Shown: one piece after another, positions 25,885 through 34,585 of the stretch | Numbering within the stretch: position 1 is the stretch's first letter | How the letters are laid out: the number at the start of each line of letters is the position of its first letter | Origin: Bacillus sp. FJAT-45350 | GTDB lineage: Bacteria > Bacillota > Bacilli > Bacillales > NISU01 | Length of the DNA stretch: 64,000 bases | NCBI RefSeq assembly: GCF_002335805.1 | Contig: NZ_NISU01000001.1 | Coordinates: 3,046,079-3,110,078 of the forward strand | Reading direction: 5' to 3' | Notes under the pieces: generated by a model | What the model saw: the letters and a program-made list of their open reading frames with translations, nothing else | What the model was told of the DNA's origin: nothing | Database searches by the model: none | Made by a program: the position numbers and the translations under genes

Positions 25885-27819
25885 ATGATTTTATTACAAT
25901 GTGTAAACCTAACAAAATCATTTGGTGCTGAACCAATTTTATCAAATATCAAATTAGAAATACAGTCAAGGGAACGAGTTGCTCTTGTAGGTAGAAATGG
26001 TGCTGGTAAATCAACTCTATTAAAAATTATTTCTGGACAAACTTCATATGATTCAGGAGAAATTGTTACACCTAAAGGAATTAAGCAAGGTTATCTAGCA
26101 CAGGATACAGGACTTGAATCGTCTCTCTCTATATGGGATGAGATGCTTACTGTGTTTGAACCACTAAAGAAAATGGAGAAGCAACTCAGACGATTAGAAG
26201 AACAAATGGCAAATCCGGATACCTTAGCTGATGAAACAGCATATAGCAAATTACTTAACGAGTATGACAAGCTACAGATTACCTTCAAAGACCAAGGTGG
26301 ATATCAATACGAAGCAGATATCCGCAGCATATTATCTGGTTTAAACTTCGGCTCATTTGATTACTCTACAAAAGTTTCTACTCTAAGCGGAGGACAGAAA
26401 ACTCGTTTAGCTTTAGGTAAGCTTTTACTGACAAAGCCCGAACTGTTAATACTTGATGAGCCAACCAACCATTTAGACATTGAAACGTTAACATGGCTTG
26501 AACAATATTTATCTAATTATGACGGGGCCGTACTTATTGTCTCACATGACCGCTATTTCCTTGATAAAATTGTCACGATTGTGTATGACCTATCAAGAAC
26601 AAAGGCAACAAAATACCACGGTAACTACAGTGCTTATTTAGAAGAAAATGCAAAACGCTATGAAATGGAGCTAAAGCAATTCGAGAAACAGCAAGGTGAA
26701 GTCGCTAAGCTTGAAGATTTCATTCAGCGAAACATTGCAAGAGCCTCTACTACGAAACGTGCACAAAGTCGTAGAAAGCAATTAGAACGAATGGATTTAC
26801 TAGATAGACCATCTGGAGACAGTAAATCAGCTTCCTTCTCCTTTCAAATCTCAAAACAAACAGGTAATGATGTATTGAAAGTTGACCATGCTTCTATTGG
26901 ATACGATGGACAGCCTGTATGCTCGAACATCACCTTTGAAGTAAAAAAAGGCGAAAGTGTCGCGCTCATTGGTCCTAATGGTATCGGAAAATCAACTTTA
27001 CTTAAGGCAATTACCAAGCAACATCCATTCTTAGATGGTGACGCTCGATTAGGTAGTAATGTCATGATAGGATACTACGACCAGGAACAAGCGAATCTAA
27101 ATACAAGAAAAACAGTTTTACAAGAATTATGGGATGAATATCCACTAACTCCAGAAAAAGAGATTCGCACCGTTCTCGGCAATTTTCTCTTTAGTGGTGA
27201 CGATGTGTTAAAGACAGTTTATGATTTAAGTGGTGGCGAAAAGGCTAGATTGGCACTAGCAAAGTTAATGATGCAAAAGGCAAACTTCCTTATATTTGAT
27301 GAGCCAACAAACCATCTTGATATTGATAGTAAGGAAGTATTAGAATCAGCATTAATCGATTATCCTGGTACATTGCTTTTCGTCTCACATGACCGTTACT
27401 TTTTAAACAGAATTGCGACTCGAATTATCGAGCTCTCTTCCACTAGTATGACAAACTACCTTGGAGACTATGATTACTATGTTGAGAAGAAAGAAGAAAC
27501 TAAGCAGTTAGCTGAGTTACAGAATGAAGGAGAAGCTGATCGCAATTCAACAGAAAAAGAAAAATCTGATAAAGTTGGGTTTCAACTTGATAAAGAAGCA
27601 AAACGTAAAGAACGACAACGGATACGACGAATTGAAGAAATTGAACAAAAGATCGAACAACTAGAGACAAGTATTAGTGAAAACGAAGAAATATTGTGTG
27701 ACCCTGATGTGTTTCAGGATCACGAAAAAACCCTCTCAATCCAAGGGCAGATTGACGAGGCAACTAGTGAACTAGAGAATTTAATGGAAGAATGGGAAAC
27801 ACTACAACTTGAAGAATAG
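25885..27819 (+). CDS. ydiF: ABC-F family ATPase (YdiF)
   Basis: 644-residue soluble twin ATPase of the ABC-F type, acting on ribosomes. Domain 1 has Walker A GRNGAGKST, signature LSGGQKTRLALG and Walker B LLILDEPTNHLD. Domain 2 has GPNGIGKST, LSGGEKARLALA and FLIFDEPTNHLD. A basic linker of about 80 residues separates them, and a coiled-coil tail (about residues 560-640) ends the protein. The ATG at 25885 follows GAAAGGG; upstream TTG codons lie in the hairpin leader and are rejected. In B. subtilis ydiF lies in the same order with rex and tsaD. Confidence 0.93.
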   Translation: MILLQCVNLTKSFGAEPILSNIKLEIQSRERVALVGRNGAGKSTLLKIISGQTSYDSGEIVTPKGIKQGYLAQDTGLESSLSIWDEMLTVFEPLKKMEKQLRRLEEQMANPDTLADETAYSKLLNEYDKLQITFKDQGGYQYEADIRSILSGLNFGSFDYSTKVSTLSGGQKTRLALGKLLLTKPELLILDEPTNHLDIETLTWLEQYLSNYDGAVLIVSHDRYFLDKIVTIVYDLSRTKATKYHGNYSAYLEENAKRYEMELKQFEKQQGEVAKLEDFIQRNIARASTTKRAQSRRKQLERMDLLDRPSGDSKSASFSFQISKQTGNDVLKVDHASIGYDGQPVCSNITFEVKKGESVALIGPNGIGKSTLLKAITKQHPFLDGDARLGSNVMIGYYDQEQANLNTRKTVLQELWDEYPLTPEKEIRTVLGNFLFSGDDVLKTVYDLSGGEKARLALAKLMMQKANFLIFDEPTNHLDIDSKEVLESALIDYPGTLLFVSHDRYFLNRIATRIIELSSTSMTNYLGDYDYYVEKKEETKQLAELQNEGEADRNSTEKEKSDKVGFQLDKEAKRKERQRIRRIEEIEQKIEQLETSISENEEILCDPDVFQDHEKTLSIQGQIDEATSELENLMEEWETLQLEE

Positions 27820-27837
27820 TCATTCCCATCCTCATAC

Positions 27838-27885
27838 ACAAAGCTGAAAGACATCTAAGTTTGATGACTTTCAGCTTTTTTTTCT
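27838..27885. terminator. Terminator shared by ydiF and the facing gene
   Basis: Arms AAAGCTGAAAG and CTTTCAGCTTT followed by a long T-run on the plus strand; bidirectional by symmetry. Confidence 0.85.
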
Positions 27886-30005
27886 ATCATCCAATAGTAA
27901 CTAGCAGCTACTATTAGAAACATTGAGGTCGCAGCAGCTACTACTCCTGAATCATTTAAAAGTAATAACGCTACAGACGCAACAATACTTCCTTGTAACA
28001 CGTTCTTCTCTGCTGTCTTTGTTACGATTCTCTTTTGCATCCAAAGAACAAACCCCACTAATATATAGCTTGTCACAAAGAGCTGAGTCCAATTTGAATA
28101 CTTGAATATCTTCCAGTTCATCGCTAGCTTTCTTTTTATTACATCAAAAGCATAATAGAAATCCCCAGAAAAAATTCGTTCAAATGCATATCCGATATGT
28201 GTCATCTTTCCAGTCACTTGCAACAGAAAAAGAAAACCAATCAAAGCTACTAGTGTTGTTCCTCCCAAAATCATGAGAAAAAAAAGCTTTTTGTTTGCAA
28301 ACGTTCGATAAAGCATGAAGCCACCTGTGATACCAGCTGCTAACGTCGCCCCAGCATTTGTACCTAGCTGACTTGATCCTAAAAGAAGTAAAGTAACGAA
28401 AGTCCAAACAATAATTACTACGCGCTTTATCCATACATTCTTTTGCCTTAGTATCGGTAATAGCATGAGAATACCCGATACTATAAATACACCTGCATAT
28501 TCGTTCCCGATACCATAATATCTTGCACCAATGATGGGATCATAGCCTAAGTAGGATCTCTGCATAAAATACGAGCCATTCATTAAATCAATTGTAATCA
28601 ATAGAAATGTAAAAGCACCGAGATAGGTTAATGGAGTCTTTAAATACCTAACAAAAAGATAACCTGTTATTAGGGATGCAAGCGTCATAACCCAAAAGTA
28701 AGCGCCTACTTGTATGTACTTAAGAAGGTGAGGTGTTACAAGTAACCATATAGGAGAGCTTATCGCAGCTACCAATAAAATTCTTGCAACCCCTTTCCAC
28801 CTTTCACTTGATTTGTTTCTCCAAATAAATAGGCTCGTACCGACTAATAAAATCACTAACAACGTAATATAACTAGGTAAGACAATCCCTCTAGTTCGAA
28901 AAATGGTGAAAATCCAATCCATCTGCTCAACAATTTCTGTTTGTGAATAAGTTGGAGAACTTTCATGAACAATAGGCTGTCCAATCATCTCAAGTGGTGT
29001 TGTTATTCCAAAATAAGATAGGATAAAAGGTGCTACATCCACATTACTCACAACAGAGCTCTGTCGTGTAGTATTTGAAGTGAGAAAAGTTCGCTCCCCC
29101 TCATATCGATTATCCCAAATCCAGATTGGTGCTAGCCTTTTCTTTTGTTGATAAGCCTGTTGATTCATCATCGGAGACAGAAATAATACTGTACGCGAAG
29201 AAGTAACTACTTCGGATAAAAAATTCTCTAAGTGTAAGAGACGCTCCTTATATTGTGTTTGGAATTGACCTTCTGTCATATTCTCCTTTTCCTGATAAAG
29301 ACGGTGGAAGTCTCCCCACTCAAGAACAAAAAAAGACGAATCATTCTCTCCTTCAACAGCTAATAATGTATCAATAATGACCTGTTCATTCATTTCAACT
29401 CCCATTGGCGCATGAGTGTTATCCCTAACCCCTTCTTGTAATTGCCCCAATGTGTTTCCCTGTGTATCTATTGTAAAAAGTGAACCGTATCTTACTTTTT
29501 CTGTCGATAGATCACTATTCCCCATAACAAAAGGGGCAACACCATACTCTTTTAAGTGTTCTCCTACTAACCCAATTTCCGCTCCGTAAGTAGTGAGATG
29601 ATTTTTTTCTCTTAACTTGTGAAAAAGAGGATGAATAATATCTGTCTGTGGATAATCCCCTGTCCATTGAAGATAAACTTCATCCACAAGTCGCTCATTA
29701 AAGTATTCACCCTTCATAAAGGCATTCCAGTCTTTAATTCCTGTACCTCTTGAACCGGAACTAAGTGAGACTACGCTATTTATGTAAGAATAGGCTCCAT
29801 CCGGTCGTATATTCACACCTGCTAAAGAACCTTTATCCCAAATCTCTATCTCTTCCCCTTCATTTAATAGCCACTCTACTTCTTCAAAGGAGAATTCTGG
29901 TACTAAAATGAGAAGAAAGTGTTCCTTTTCTACTTCTGCATACACATTTTCCACAACTATATATGAGAAGAATAAGACTAATAGAAACAATAATCGCTTC
30001 TTCAA
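27855..30005 (-). CDS. Large membrane protein with an extracytoplasmic alkaline-phosphatase-like domain (unknown function)
   Basis: I do not recognise this gene beyond its fold. 716 residues: a signal-like N-terminus (MKKRLLFLLVLFFSYIVV), then about 350 residues outside the membrane resembling alkaline phosphatase superfamily proteins (VVSLSSGSRGTG, a conserved DSSFFVLEWGDFHRLY, and DVAPFILSYFGI near the end), followed by roughly ten membrane helices. The start is chosen at TTG 30005, where GGAGAGG is well placed; two upstream ATGs lack a site. It is inserted between ydiF and tsaD, with the DnaA-box cluster directly upstream. Possibly a phosphotransferase or a sensor of phosphorylated envelope substrates, by inference only. 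Confidence 0.72.
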   Translation of the reverse strand: MKKRLLFLLVLFFSYIVVENVYAEVEKEHFLLILVPEFSFEEVEWLLNEGEEIEIWDKGSLAGVNIRPDGAYSYINSVVSLSSGSRGTGIKDWNAFMKGEYFNERLVDEVYLQWTGDYPQTDIIHPLFHKLREKNHLTTYGAEIGLVGEHLKEYGVAPFVMGNSDLSTEKVRYGSLFTIDTQGNTLGQLQEGVRDNTHAPMGVEMNEQVIIDTLLAVEGENDSSFFVLEWGDFHRLYQEKENMTEGQFQTQYKERLLHLENFLSEVVTSSRTVLFLSPMMNQQAYQQKKRLAPIWIWDNRYEGERTFLTSNTTRQSSVVSNVDVAPFILSYFGITTPLEMIGQPIVHESSPTYSQTEIVEQMDWIFTIFRTRGIVLPSYITLLVILLVGTSLFIWRNKSSERWKGVARILLVAAISSPIWLLVTPHLLKYIQVGAYFWVMTLASLITGYLFVRYLKTPLTYLGAFTFLLITIDLMNGSYFMQRSYLGYDPIIGARYYGIGNEYAGVFIVSGILMLLPILRQKNVWIKRVVIIVWTFVTLLLLGSSQLGTNAGATLAAGITGGFMLYRTFANKKLFFLMILGGTTLVALIGFLFLLQVTGKMTHIGYAFERIFSGDFYYAFDVIKRKLAMNWKIFKYSNWTQLFVTSYILVGFVLWMQKRIVTKTAEKNVLQGSIVASVALLLLNDSGVVAAATSMFLIVAASYYWMIEKKAESHQT

Positions 30006-30042
30006 TAGTAAACCTCTCCAGTTTTTATTAAAATTTTCTGAC

Positions 30043-30225
30043 ATATCCACAGTATCCACATAGATATCCACAGTCTATTTGCCTATTTTTACGCTAAAAT
30101 AAAAGTTATCCCCTTTATCCACAGATTTGTCCACATTTATTTATAAACAAATAAAATAGCTTTATATCAGTCTTAATTTAAGTTATTCACATTATCCACA
30201 ATAAGTGTGTGGAGTGTTCTCCACA
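30043..30225 (+). promoter_or_regulatory. DnaA-box cluster
   Basis: Eight boxes with the same orientation. Two are perfect TTATCCACA (30115-30123, 30192-30200) and one is TTATTCACA (30183-30191). Five have one mismatch: ATATCCACA (30043-30051), GTATCCACA (30052-30060), ATATCCACA (30064-30072), TTGTCCACA (30127-30135), and TTCTCCACA (30217-30225). The pairs at 30043/30052 and 30183/30192 abut each other without a gap. Confidence 0.8.
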
Positions 30226-30227
30226 AC

Positions 30228-30277
30228 ATAAAAAAAACCTTCTCTCATCTTTTCCGTGAGAGAAGGTTTTTAAACGC
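30228..30277. terminator. Terminator after tsaD (bidirectional)
   Basis: Arms AAACCTTCTCTCA and TGAGAGAAGGTTT, followed by T-runs on the minus strand and preceded by A-runs. Confidence 0.88.
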
Positions 30278-30280
30278 TGA

Positions 30281-31291
30281 TTACGCTAATTCTAAGCCAG
30301 GCTGACCATTTAGACGATAATCAGCAAAGTCCTTTTTATTAAATTGAATGCTGGCAGCAGCTCCTATCATAGCTGCATTATCTGTGCATAACGATAGCGG
30401 AGGAATAACTAGATCAATGTCAGTATCTTTAAATGTTTCTTCTAACTTGTTTCGTAGCCCTTTGTTAGCAGCCACTCCCCCTGCTACTAGTAGTTGCTTC
30501 ACACCGTATTCCTGTACTGCTTTTTCTGTCTTTGTAACAAGTACCTCGATTACACTCTCTTGAAAACTAGCTGCCAGGTCTTCTTGGTTTATTACGTTAC
30601 CTTTTTGAGCAGCATTATGAAGAGTATTTATAACAGCCGATTTCAATCCACTAAAACTAAAATCATAGGAATCCTTTTCTAGCCATGCTCTCGGTAAATC
30701 TATAGTCGCTTTCCCTTCATGAGCCAAACGATCTATATGAGGACCTCCAGGGTACGGAAGCTTAAGAGTACGCGCCACTTTATCATATGCCTCCCCTACA
30801 GCATCGTCACGAGTTTCACCTATGACTTCATAATCTCCGTGCTCTTTCATAAATACTAGTTCTGTATGTCCCCCTGAAACAACAAGAGCTAATAAAGGAA
30901 ACTGTAACTCCTTTACAAGTCGATTCGCGTAAATATGCCCCGCGATATGATGAACCCCAATAAGAGGCAGGTCATGTGCATAAGCAAGAGCTTTTGCTGC
31001 ATTAACACCTATTAACAAAGCACCTACTAATCCCGGTCCATGTGTTACTGCTATTGCATCTAAATCTTCAAATGTGACTTCAGCCTTATTCATTGCTTCT
31101 TCAATGATATATGTAAATTGCTCCACGTGGTGTCTAGAAGCTATCTCCGGTACAACACCACCAAAGCGTTTATGGCTTTCGATTTGCGACGCTACGACAT
31201 TAGATAAAATTTCTTTACCATCTTTAATTATCGCTACAGAAGTTTCATCACAACTCGTTTCAATAGCTAATATTTTCTCTACTTTCTTCAT
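30281..31291 (-). CDS. tsaD: tRNA N6-threonylcarbamoyladenosine synthase TsaD
   Basis: 336-residue TsaD/Gcp, the catalytic ATPase of the TsaBDE complex that makes t6A at position 37 of ANN-decoding tRNAs. The metal-binding histidines are in [12 protein letters not shown] (about residues 110-121). ATP-binding glycines lie in [11 protein letters not shown], and [11 protein letters not shown] is a family motif near the end. It overlaps rimI by 32 bp. The DnaA-box cluster and a terminator follow. Confidence 0.97.
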   Translation of the reverse strand: MKKVEKILAIETSCDETSVAIIKDGKEILSNVVASQIESHKRFGGVVPEIASRHHVEQFTYIIEEAMNKAEVTFEDLDAIAVTHGPGLVGALLIGVNAAKALAYAHDLPLIGVHHIAGHIYANRLVKELQFPLLALVVSGGHTELVFMKEHGDYEVIGETRDDAVGEAYDKVARTLKLPYPGGPHIDRLAHEGKATIDLPRAWLEKDSYDFSFSGLKSAVINTLHNAAQKGNVINQEDLAASFQESVIEVLVTKTEKAVQEYGVKQLLVAGGVAANKGLRNKLEETFKDTDIDLVIPPLSLCTDNAAMIGAAASIQFNKKDFADYRLNGQPGLELA

Positions 31292-31739
31292 TTAATACCA
31301 CCCACATCACTAACGCATCTTCAAAGTTATCCGTGTAATACTTTTTTCTGATTCCACCTGGTTTAAAGCCTAATTTTTCATATAGCTTCTGTGCAACCAC
31401 GTTCGAAATCCGGACCTCAAGCGTCATTTTTTTTGAACCGTACACTTTTGCAAGCTCCATCGCATGTAATAATAATGCTTCACCAAGCTTTTTGCCTCGA
31501 TACTTAGATAAAATCGCTATATTTGTAATGTGGGCTTCATCTATCACTATCCACACACCACAATAGCCGATAATTTCACCATCAGCTTCGATAACTAAAT
31601 ACTGCGCAAACTGATTATTTGTCATTTCATTATAAAAAGCCGTCCTACTCCAAGGTACAGTGAACGAATCTTCTTCGACAACTAAGACTTGGTCGATATC
31701 ATCAACCGTCATTAGTCGAATTGATACTTCCTCAGTCAT
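31260..31739 (-). CDS. rimI: Ribosomal protein S18 alanine acetyltransferase RimI
   Basis: 159-residue GNAT acetyltransferase. The acetyl-CoA site is [24 protein letters not shown] (R-x-x-G/K-x-G type). The start ATG at 31739 overlaps the tsaB stop by 8 bp (ATGACTGA) after GGTGGG; an upstream in-frame start inside tsaB is rejected. The gene order tsaB-rimI-tsaD is the typical one. Confidence 0.93.
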   Translation of the reverse strand: MTEEVSIRLMTVDDIDQVLVVEEDSFTVPWSRTAFYNEMTNNQFAQYLVIEADGEIIGYCGVWIVIDEAHITNIAILSKYRGKKLGEALLLHAMELAKVYGSKKMTLEVRISNVVAQKLYEKLGFKPGGIRKKYYTDNFEDALVMWVVLNEESRENISY

Positions 31740-32445
31740 TGCTGCCCACCTTGCCCTCTTGTTCAGCAAGCCAGTTCGCTTCTGCCTCAGCTAACCTCAA
31801 ATATTTTGGCACAAATTGGTGGACATCACCTGCTGGTTCACGTTCTAGTGCAAGCATTGCAATTTCAGAAGGGCGCGGGTTTCTTTGACTTCCTACACCA
31901 AACTTAGCTTGGTCACCAAGTACGTCTTGTATCGTCTGCTGATGAATTGATAGGTCATTTCCTAAGAATAATACTTGCTCTTCTTGTTCCTTTATTTGTT
32001 GAAGCCAATCCTCTAATAAAACCAATCTATCTTCCCACACTTGAGTCACTTGATTCCCTATGGAACGATATAATCCAGTAAAGACTTGTCCTCGTCTAGC
32101 ATCAAAAATAGGTGAAACACTACCTTGAAAGTAACGACCATTTTGAGCGAGGGTTTCAAGACTTGAAACACCAACAATGGGAATATTTAACGACCACGCT
32201 AATGTTTTCGCTGTAGTCACCCCTATCCTGACTCCTGTGTAGGAGCCTGGCCCTTCAGCTACAACAATCCTTTCTAAATCCTTTGGCTTCATCCCTACTT
32301 CTCTCATTAATTCGTCAATAGCAGGCATTAATCGTAGGGAATGATTTTTCTTTATGTTAGTAATCATTTCCCCTAGCACATTTTCCCCATCAACGACAGC
32401 CACTCCCATAATGAGATTTGATGTATCAATAGCTAACGTCTTCAT
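31732..32445 (-). CDS. tsaB: tRNA t6A complex dimerisation subunit TsaB
   Basis: 237-residue TsaB, an inactive TsaD paralogue that dimerises with TsaD. The N-terminal MKTLAIDTSNLIMGVAVV segment and VAEGPGSYTGVRIGVTTAKTLAWSL (residues about 64-88) are diagnostic. It overlaps tsaE by 4 bp and rimI by 8 bp. Confidence 0.95.
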   Translation of the reverse strand: MKTLAIDTSNLIMGVAVVDGENVLGEMITNIKKNHSLRLMPAIDELMREVGMKPKDLERIVVAEGPGSYTGVRIGVTTAKTLAWSLNIPIVGVSSLETLAQNGRYFQGSVSPIFDARRGQVFTGLYRSIGNQVTQVWEDRLVLLEDWLQQIKEQEEQVLFLGNDLSIHQQTIQDVLGDQAKFGVGSQRNPRPSEIAMLALEREPAGDVHQFVPKYLRLAEAEANWLAEQEGKVGSND

Positions 32446-32897
32446 TTTTCTAACTCCTTACATAACATAATGTAACGAGAACCTACAGGCTCTATCGTTA
32501 TAATTCGATTTTCCTCTCCTTGATGACTTATTTCTATCATTAGACGTTCCTTTGGTAACTGGTCTTGAATCATACTTGGCCACTCAATAACGGTTACTCC
32601 TTCTCCTTCAAAGTATTCATCAAACCCTAAATCCTCATCACTGTCCTCAAGACGGTACACGTCCATATGGTACAGAGGCATTCGTCCTTTGTATTCTTTT
32701 ATAATTGTAAATGTTGGGCTATTGACTACTCTCTTTACACCTAGTCCTTTAGCTAGACCCTTTGTGAAGCTTGTCTTCCCTGCTCCAAGGTCACCTTCAA
32801 GAGTAATTACATCATTTGGTTCTAGTAACCCTGCTATTTTTGTTGCTAACGCCATTGTCTCCTCAGGAGAGTGACTTTCAATTTGTAGTTTTCCCAT
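32442..32897 (-). CDS. tsaE: tRNA t6A complex ATPase TsaE
   Basis: 151-residue P-loop ATPase needed to regenerate the TsaBD complex. Walker A is LEGDLGAGKTSFTKGLA (about residues 32-48). SPTFTIIKEY and LYHMDVYRLED are the family motifs. It overlaps tsaB by 4 bp and is 17 bp after thiL. Confidence 0.95.
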   Translation of the reverse strand: MGKLQIESHSPEETMALATKIAGLLEPNDVITLEGDLGAGKTSFTKGLAKGLGVKRVVNSPTFTIIKEYKGRMPLYHMDVYRLEDSDEDLGFDEYFEGEGVTVIEWPSMIQDQLPKERLMIEISHQGEENRIITIEPVGSRYIMLCKELEK

Positions 32898-32914
32898 TTT
32901 TCCACCTATCCATA

Positions 32915-33901
32915 TTAACGATTAAAATGATTATAACCTTTTTTCTCTAGCAATAATAACTTTTGATTATGTTTTAGTTTTACTTGAGCTTTTCCTTTTT
33001 GGACTTCACCAATTTTTGTAATTTTAAAATTTGCAGTTTCAATTTCGTTCTTTACTGATTTCCAATCACTTGAAGACATTGCCCCAATCAATTGAAAATC
33101 TTCTCCTCCAAACAACGCATATTCCATTCGTTGTTCGAGGCTATATGTAGATAGTTCCTTGCTATATGGAAGCTCATCTGAATCAATGACAATTGTTACA
33201 TTACTTTCTTCAGCTATTTCGTTTGCCTCACTAGCGACACCATCACTGACATCATTAAGAGCTAACCGAATGTCACTTTTCGCTAAAATTCTCCCAATTT
33301 CAACTTGAGGTCTAGGCTTTTGATGAGCTTTAACCAGGTTTTTTTGTTCAGTAGTAAAATCACCACTTATTCCATTTTCTAAAAGGAGTTCTAATCCTGC
33401 ACTAGAATCACCTACTGTCCCTGTTACAAATACGATATCTCCAGGTTTCGCCTCTTTACGTAGCAGTCTACGCTCTTTTTCCACCTGCCCTACTACCGTT
33501 ACACTAATCACCAGGCTATCTTTTGTGGATACTGTATCTCCACCAATTAAATCTACCTTATGCTGATGAGCAAGCTCAGACATTCCTTGATATATTTCCT
33601 GTAATTCTTCCTCACTCCACCTTTTTGGAATCGCAATTGAAACGAGGTAATAGAGAGGTATTGCTCCCATTGCAGCTAAATCACTAATATTAACAGCAAG
33701 TGCTTTGTAGCCAATGTGAGTTGGCTCCATCGTATCTTTACGAAAATGGACACCTTCCACCATTGTATCCACACAAATGACTTGATCATAGTCTTCACTT
33801 GTATGGTAAACTGCTGCATCATCGCCTATCCCAACACGTAACCCTTTCTGGTACGTTCCTTTGGGCACTATGCTTTGTATAAAGGCAAATTCATCTTTCA
33901 T
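32915..33901 (-). CDS. thiL: Thiamine-monophosphate kinase ThiL
   Basis: 328-residue kinase that phosphorylates thiamine monophosphate to thiamine diphosphate. The AIRS-type motifs are GIGDDAAVYH (about residue 25), the DTMVEGVHF segment, YKALAVNISDLAAMGA and LVISVTVVGQ. The ATG at 33901 follows TAGGTG; a TTG codon just before it is less likely. It is the first gene of the thiL-tsaE-tsaB-rimI-tsaD operon. Confidence 0.94.
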   Translation of the reverse strand: MKDEFAFIQSIVPKGTYQKGLRVGIGDDAAVYHTSEDYDQVICVDTMVEGVHFRKDTMEPTHIGYKALAVNISDLAAMGAIPLYYLVSIAIPKRWSEEELQEIYQGMSELAHQHKVDLIGGDTVSTKDSLVISVTVVGQVEKERRLLRKEAKPGDIVFVTGTVGDSSAGLELLLENGISGDFTTEQKNLVKAHQKPRPQVEIGRILAKSDIRLALNDVSDGVASEANEIAEESNVTIVIDSDELPYSKELSTYSLEQRMEYALFGGEDFQLIGAMSSSDWKSVKNEIETANFKITKIGEVQKGKAQVKLKHNQKLLLLEKKGYNHFNR

Positions 33902-33950
33902 CAAAACACCTACTTATCTCATCTCTTGTATCTATCATAGCGTATTTCTT

Positions 33951-33986
33951 TAAAAAAATAAAAAAACCTTAGGAAGTTTTCCTAAG
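33951..33986 (-). terminator. Terminator after 5S-tRNA-fMet unit
   Basis: CCTTAGGAA and TTCCTAAGG with a GTT loop (33966-33986), then a T-rich tract on the minus strand. It lies about 90 bp downstream of tRNA-fMet. Confidence 0.85.
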
Positions 33987-34022
33987 GAGTATGTGTGTAA
34001 TTTGGTTTTAGAAGCAGATTGA

Positions 34023-34046
34023 TTCTGCGGTTACTCGTCACAAAAC
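34023..34046. repeat. Copy of the repeated element downstream of tRNA-fMet
   Basis: Contains CTGCGGTTACTCGTCACA, one change in the shared core compared with the 42407 copy. Confidence 0.65.
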
Positions 34047-34074
34047 CTAATAGTAGATTACTCGAGAATTGTTT

Positions 34075-34151
<77 letters not shown>

Positions 34152-34372
34152 TTAGTATTATTGAAAAATAGATGACTCTTTGTAGGTTTAGTATGCCTCA
34201 ACCTTTTCAAGATTATTCATTGAAGATTTTGCATCGAGACAACTCGAAGTTTTTTCAACGGTGCTTTGCTTGTTGCTCCACTCCGTGTTAAATTTTGATA
34301 ATGTCTCTTCCTCAACTCTACAATACTTAGTATAGCCATTATGATAATGTTTATACATTAAAGATAAAAAAA

Positions 34373-34487
34373 TATGGCAACGTCCTACTCTTGCAGGGGG
34401 AAGCCCCCAACTACCATCGGCGCTGAAGAACTTAACTTCCGTGTTCGGCATGAGAACGGGTGTGACCTCTTCGCTATCGCCACCATA
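34373..34487 (-). rRNA. rrf: 5S ribosomal RNA (second copy)
   Basis: About 115 nt with the 5S core (GAACACGGAAGTTAAG, CGCCGATGGTAGTTGGGG). It begins TATGGTGG and ends CCATA. It differs from the other copy (37085-37200) at several positions, mostly C to T or G to A. It precedes tRNA-fMet and is separated from the rRNA operon by two protein genes. Boundaries are approximate. Confidence 0.95.
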
Positions 34488-34585
34488 TTTCATTACTAAT
34501 TAATAATAACATGAAAGGATAAATTATGCAAGTGATAGCCGCTTATAAATATGCGGCTATGCTACTTCTATGATCTTATACCATT

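Noticed and set aside
30141-30149. TTATAAACA as a further DnaA box
   Set aside because: A change at the essential second-last C position; not counted.
34188-34493. Minus-strand frame around the second 5S gene
   Set aside because: It is made of 5S sequence.
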